A stretch of DNA of 64,000 bases from Ignelater luminosus (Eukaryota > Arthropoda > Insecta > Coleoptera > Elateridae). The stretch is from assembly GCA_011009095.1 (NCBI GenBank), contig VTPC01000791.1, positions 248,001-312,000 of the forward strand. Reading direction: 5' to 3'. Positions 62,350-64,000 of the stretch are shown piece by piece. A model generated the notes under the pieces. That model searched no databases. It was not told the origin of the DNA and worked only from the letters and a program-made list of their open reading frames with translations. The translations under genes and the position numbers were made by a program. Within the stretch, counting starts at the first letter, position 1. Every line of letters starts with the position of its first letter.

Positions 62350-64000
62350 TAAACATGAACCTATTCATTACAGCCACAGCTTACTTAGTCAAATATCATG
62401 AAATTATAGGTATTTAGTTTGGATTTGTACTAAAACATATTAATATCACCTCAAGGAGTTTGGAGAACTACCTGCAAGTTGAAACAAACTGCCATCATAC
62501 CACCTTTTTCGGCTGCTTCTTTGTCCTCTTGCTTTTCAGCATGTCACGTCTTTTTCTTTTAAATGTCATTGTGACTGTTTGCCTTTTCATTTTTATATTC
62601 TTCACACATGCTGCTTGCACTGATTTTTCAATCACTAGTAAACCGTGTTTCAGTAAAGGCAACAATGCTGTGATTAGTAATAGATACCAACTGAAAAAGT
62701 GACATGGTTTTAGAATGAAGTCCTGATATTTTGATGAAGAACAGAGATAGGTTCTGAAGCACTGAATTTGGGTACCACTAGTTTCCATGAATAATCTTTG
62801 GAACACCTCCAAAATGCTTAATCTTTAGATTTCTCTCTCCATCAGATGTTCTCTGATTCAGTTCAGCTGAAATCTTCTTATAATACTGCACTTGCTTGGG
62901 AGTTCTATCAAATGATACAGATACAGTGGCATAACCCTGAAGTTACTTAGTTTTTTAACATTCTTAATACATTTTTGTACTGCAGATTGGTTGACTAAGG
63001 TTACTTTAATTAAGCTGCCACACTGAAATGATCCAGTCTTTAAGTTTTATCCACAACCTCATAATTAGTACTTAAAATTAATACCTTCAATTATTTTGTT
63101 AATTTAGTTAAAGTAAGCATTTGCAATTGACAAAATTAATCCATAAAATTAATACCTATACAGTAGTGTCACCTGTTGAGTAACATAGTAAAATTCATAA
63201 TAGAGAACAACTGCGTGACATATTTTCCTTTTTCTCAAATTCATCATTGCAAGTAGCAAGAACTATTACACAAATAATAATGTAAACAAATTCGATGTTA
63301 TCTTCTAAAAGTTCTAACCTGTAAAACTGAAACAAGCAAAATGACAGTTCCCAAGGCATGTGCATCATGCTTCCTTCCGTATAATTAATCTGAAAAGTTT
63401 GGAGTTTGCAAACTTCTACGTTAAGTAAGTATTAATGGTTCATTCTGGATGTTGTGAATGCTAACAGTTTAAAGCATTACACAAACTGTTTCGTTAATTA
63501 ACGAGTATTAATTTTAAGTACTAATCTTGAGGTTGTGAATAAAGCTTTATAGACTGAATATTTTCAGTCGATTTATTGGGTACAAGCTGCTGCAGAACGC
63601 TAGTCACTGCAGACTTGTCATTCAGAGACCTTTCCTCTTAGCAAGCTGAGATGGTTGTTCTTGAATTCCAAATATGAAAAGATTGGTTTTTCTGCTGTGA
63701 GGTTTGCTAACTTCATTGCATATCTCTTCAAAATGTAGCTCATCTGGTTTCCGGTTTCTATTTCATTGTTTATTGATGTGGATTGGCTCAGTTGATTTCT
63801 TAAATTTTCAAGTTCAGGTTTCATTTTGTGCAATCTTTTAAGTAGTGTTAGAATCAACTTAAATTAATTGTGACAGTCTTTCAATAAAACTTGAGCAGTT
63901 GCTTATCTTTCAGATCCATGACTCAATTCAGAAGCCTCTGTAGAGTGACATTCCACTATAAAATGTTTTAAATATTTATATTTTATGTGTAAGTGTTTTA
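62350..64000. other. Anoctamin intron sequence, unassigned
   Basis: No exon recognised. A 105-residue minus-strand frame at 62495-62812 has a lysine/arginine-rich end but no recognised domain. The window ends within the anoctamin intron. Confidence 0.45.

Noticed and set aside
62495..62812. 105-residue minus-strand frame with a basic C-terminal end
   Set aside because: Not recognised, no exon signals, and not supported by neighbours; could be a processed pseudogene fragment but there is no evidence.
63618..63857. 79-residue minus-strand frame with a coiled-coil look
   Set aside because: No homologous family recognised and no supporting exon structure inside the anoctamin intron.

Overview
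The window is AT-rich, intron-containing nuclear DNA from an insect, most likely a beetle. The evidence is GT-AG introns, an insect NAA15 orthologue, an anoctamin gene, and a dense mix of insect-type transposon remnants (P/THAP, piggyBac, Tc1/mariner, several non-LTR elements, many foldback elements). The beetle guess rests on the look of the LINE and transposase families and is inference. There are no bacterial features, CRISPR arrays or rRNA genes, and I recognised no tRNA. One 100-N assembly gap lies at 42009-42108.

Only three host genes are supported. (1) 16498-19524, plus strand: one large coding exon for a secreted, proline/tyrosine/glutamine-rich protein whose mature part has no cysteine, followed by an AATAAA signal; probably extracellular-matrix or cuticle-like, family not recognised. 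(2) 40864 down to 26640, minus strand: the first seven coding exons of NAA15, the ribosome-anchoring TPR subunit of the NatA N-terminal acetyltransferase. About 586 of roughly 860 expected residues are present; the C-terminal exons were not found in the window. (3) 48556 to 59353 and beyond, plus strand: the first four recognised coding exons of an anoctamin (TMEM16) gene, covering the cytoplasmic N-terminal region only. NAA15 and the anoctamin gene are divergently arranged.

Layout: 1-16.5 kb is AT-rich intergenic DNA with a foldback element (2.55 kb), a mariner element with intact ends (3.65-4.94 kb), an internally deleted mariner (10.1-10.5 kb), foldbacks near 9 kb, and three of four arrays with a degenerate 9-bp period. 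16.5-19.95 kb is the secreted-protein gene. 21-24.2 kb holds a truncated LINE, an interspersed repeat and a Tc1/mariner remnant. 25.4-26.4 kb is a TA-flanked terminal-inverted-repeat (TIR) element. 26.6-40.9 kb is NAA15; its 11.6-kb fourth intron contains a piggyBac-type MITE, a Tc1-like remnant split by a P-like element with an exact 8-bp target duplication, a Jockey-like fragment, a piggyBac transposase remnant and the fourth 9-bp array. 41.9-45.9 kb holds repeats, the gap and a LINE with reverse transcriptase and RNase H remnants. 48.5-64 kb is the anoctamin gene; its 9.9-kb first recognised intron holds a probable 4.95-kb TIR element whose coding region is itself split by a TTAA-flanked MITE.

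The most distinctive content is this insertion history: several nested insertions can be ordered in time from target-site duplications and broken reading frames. The best candidates for something poorly described are the 4.95-kb TIR element with its cysteine-rich, DTC..QN-motif protein, and the interspersed repeat carrying 9-bp arrays that leave long frames open on both strands.
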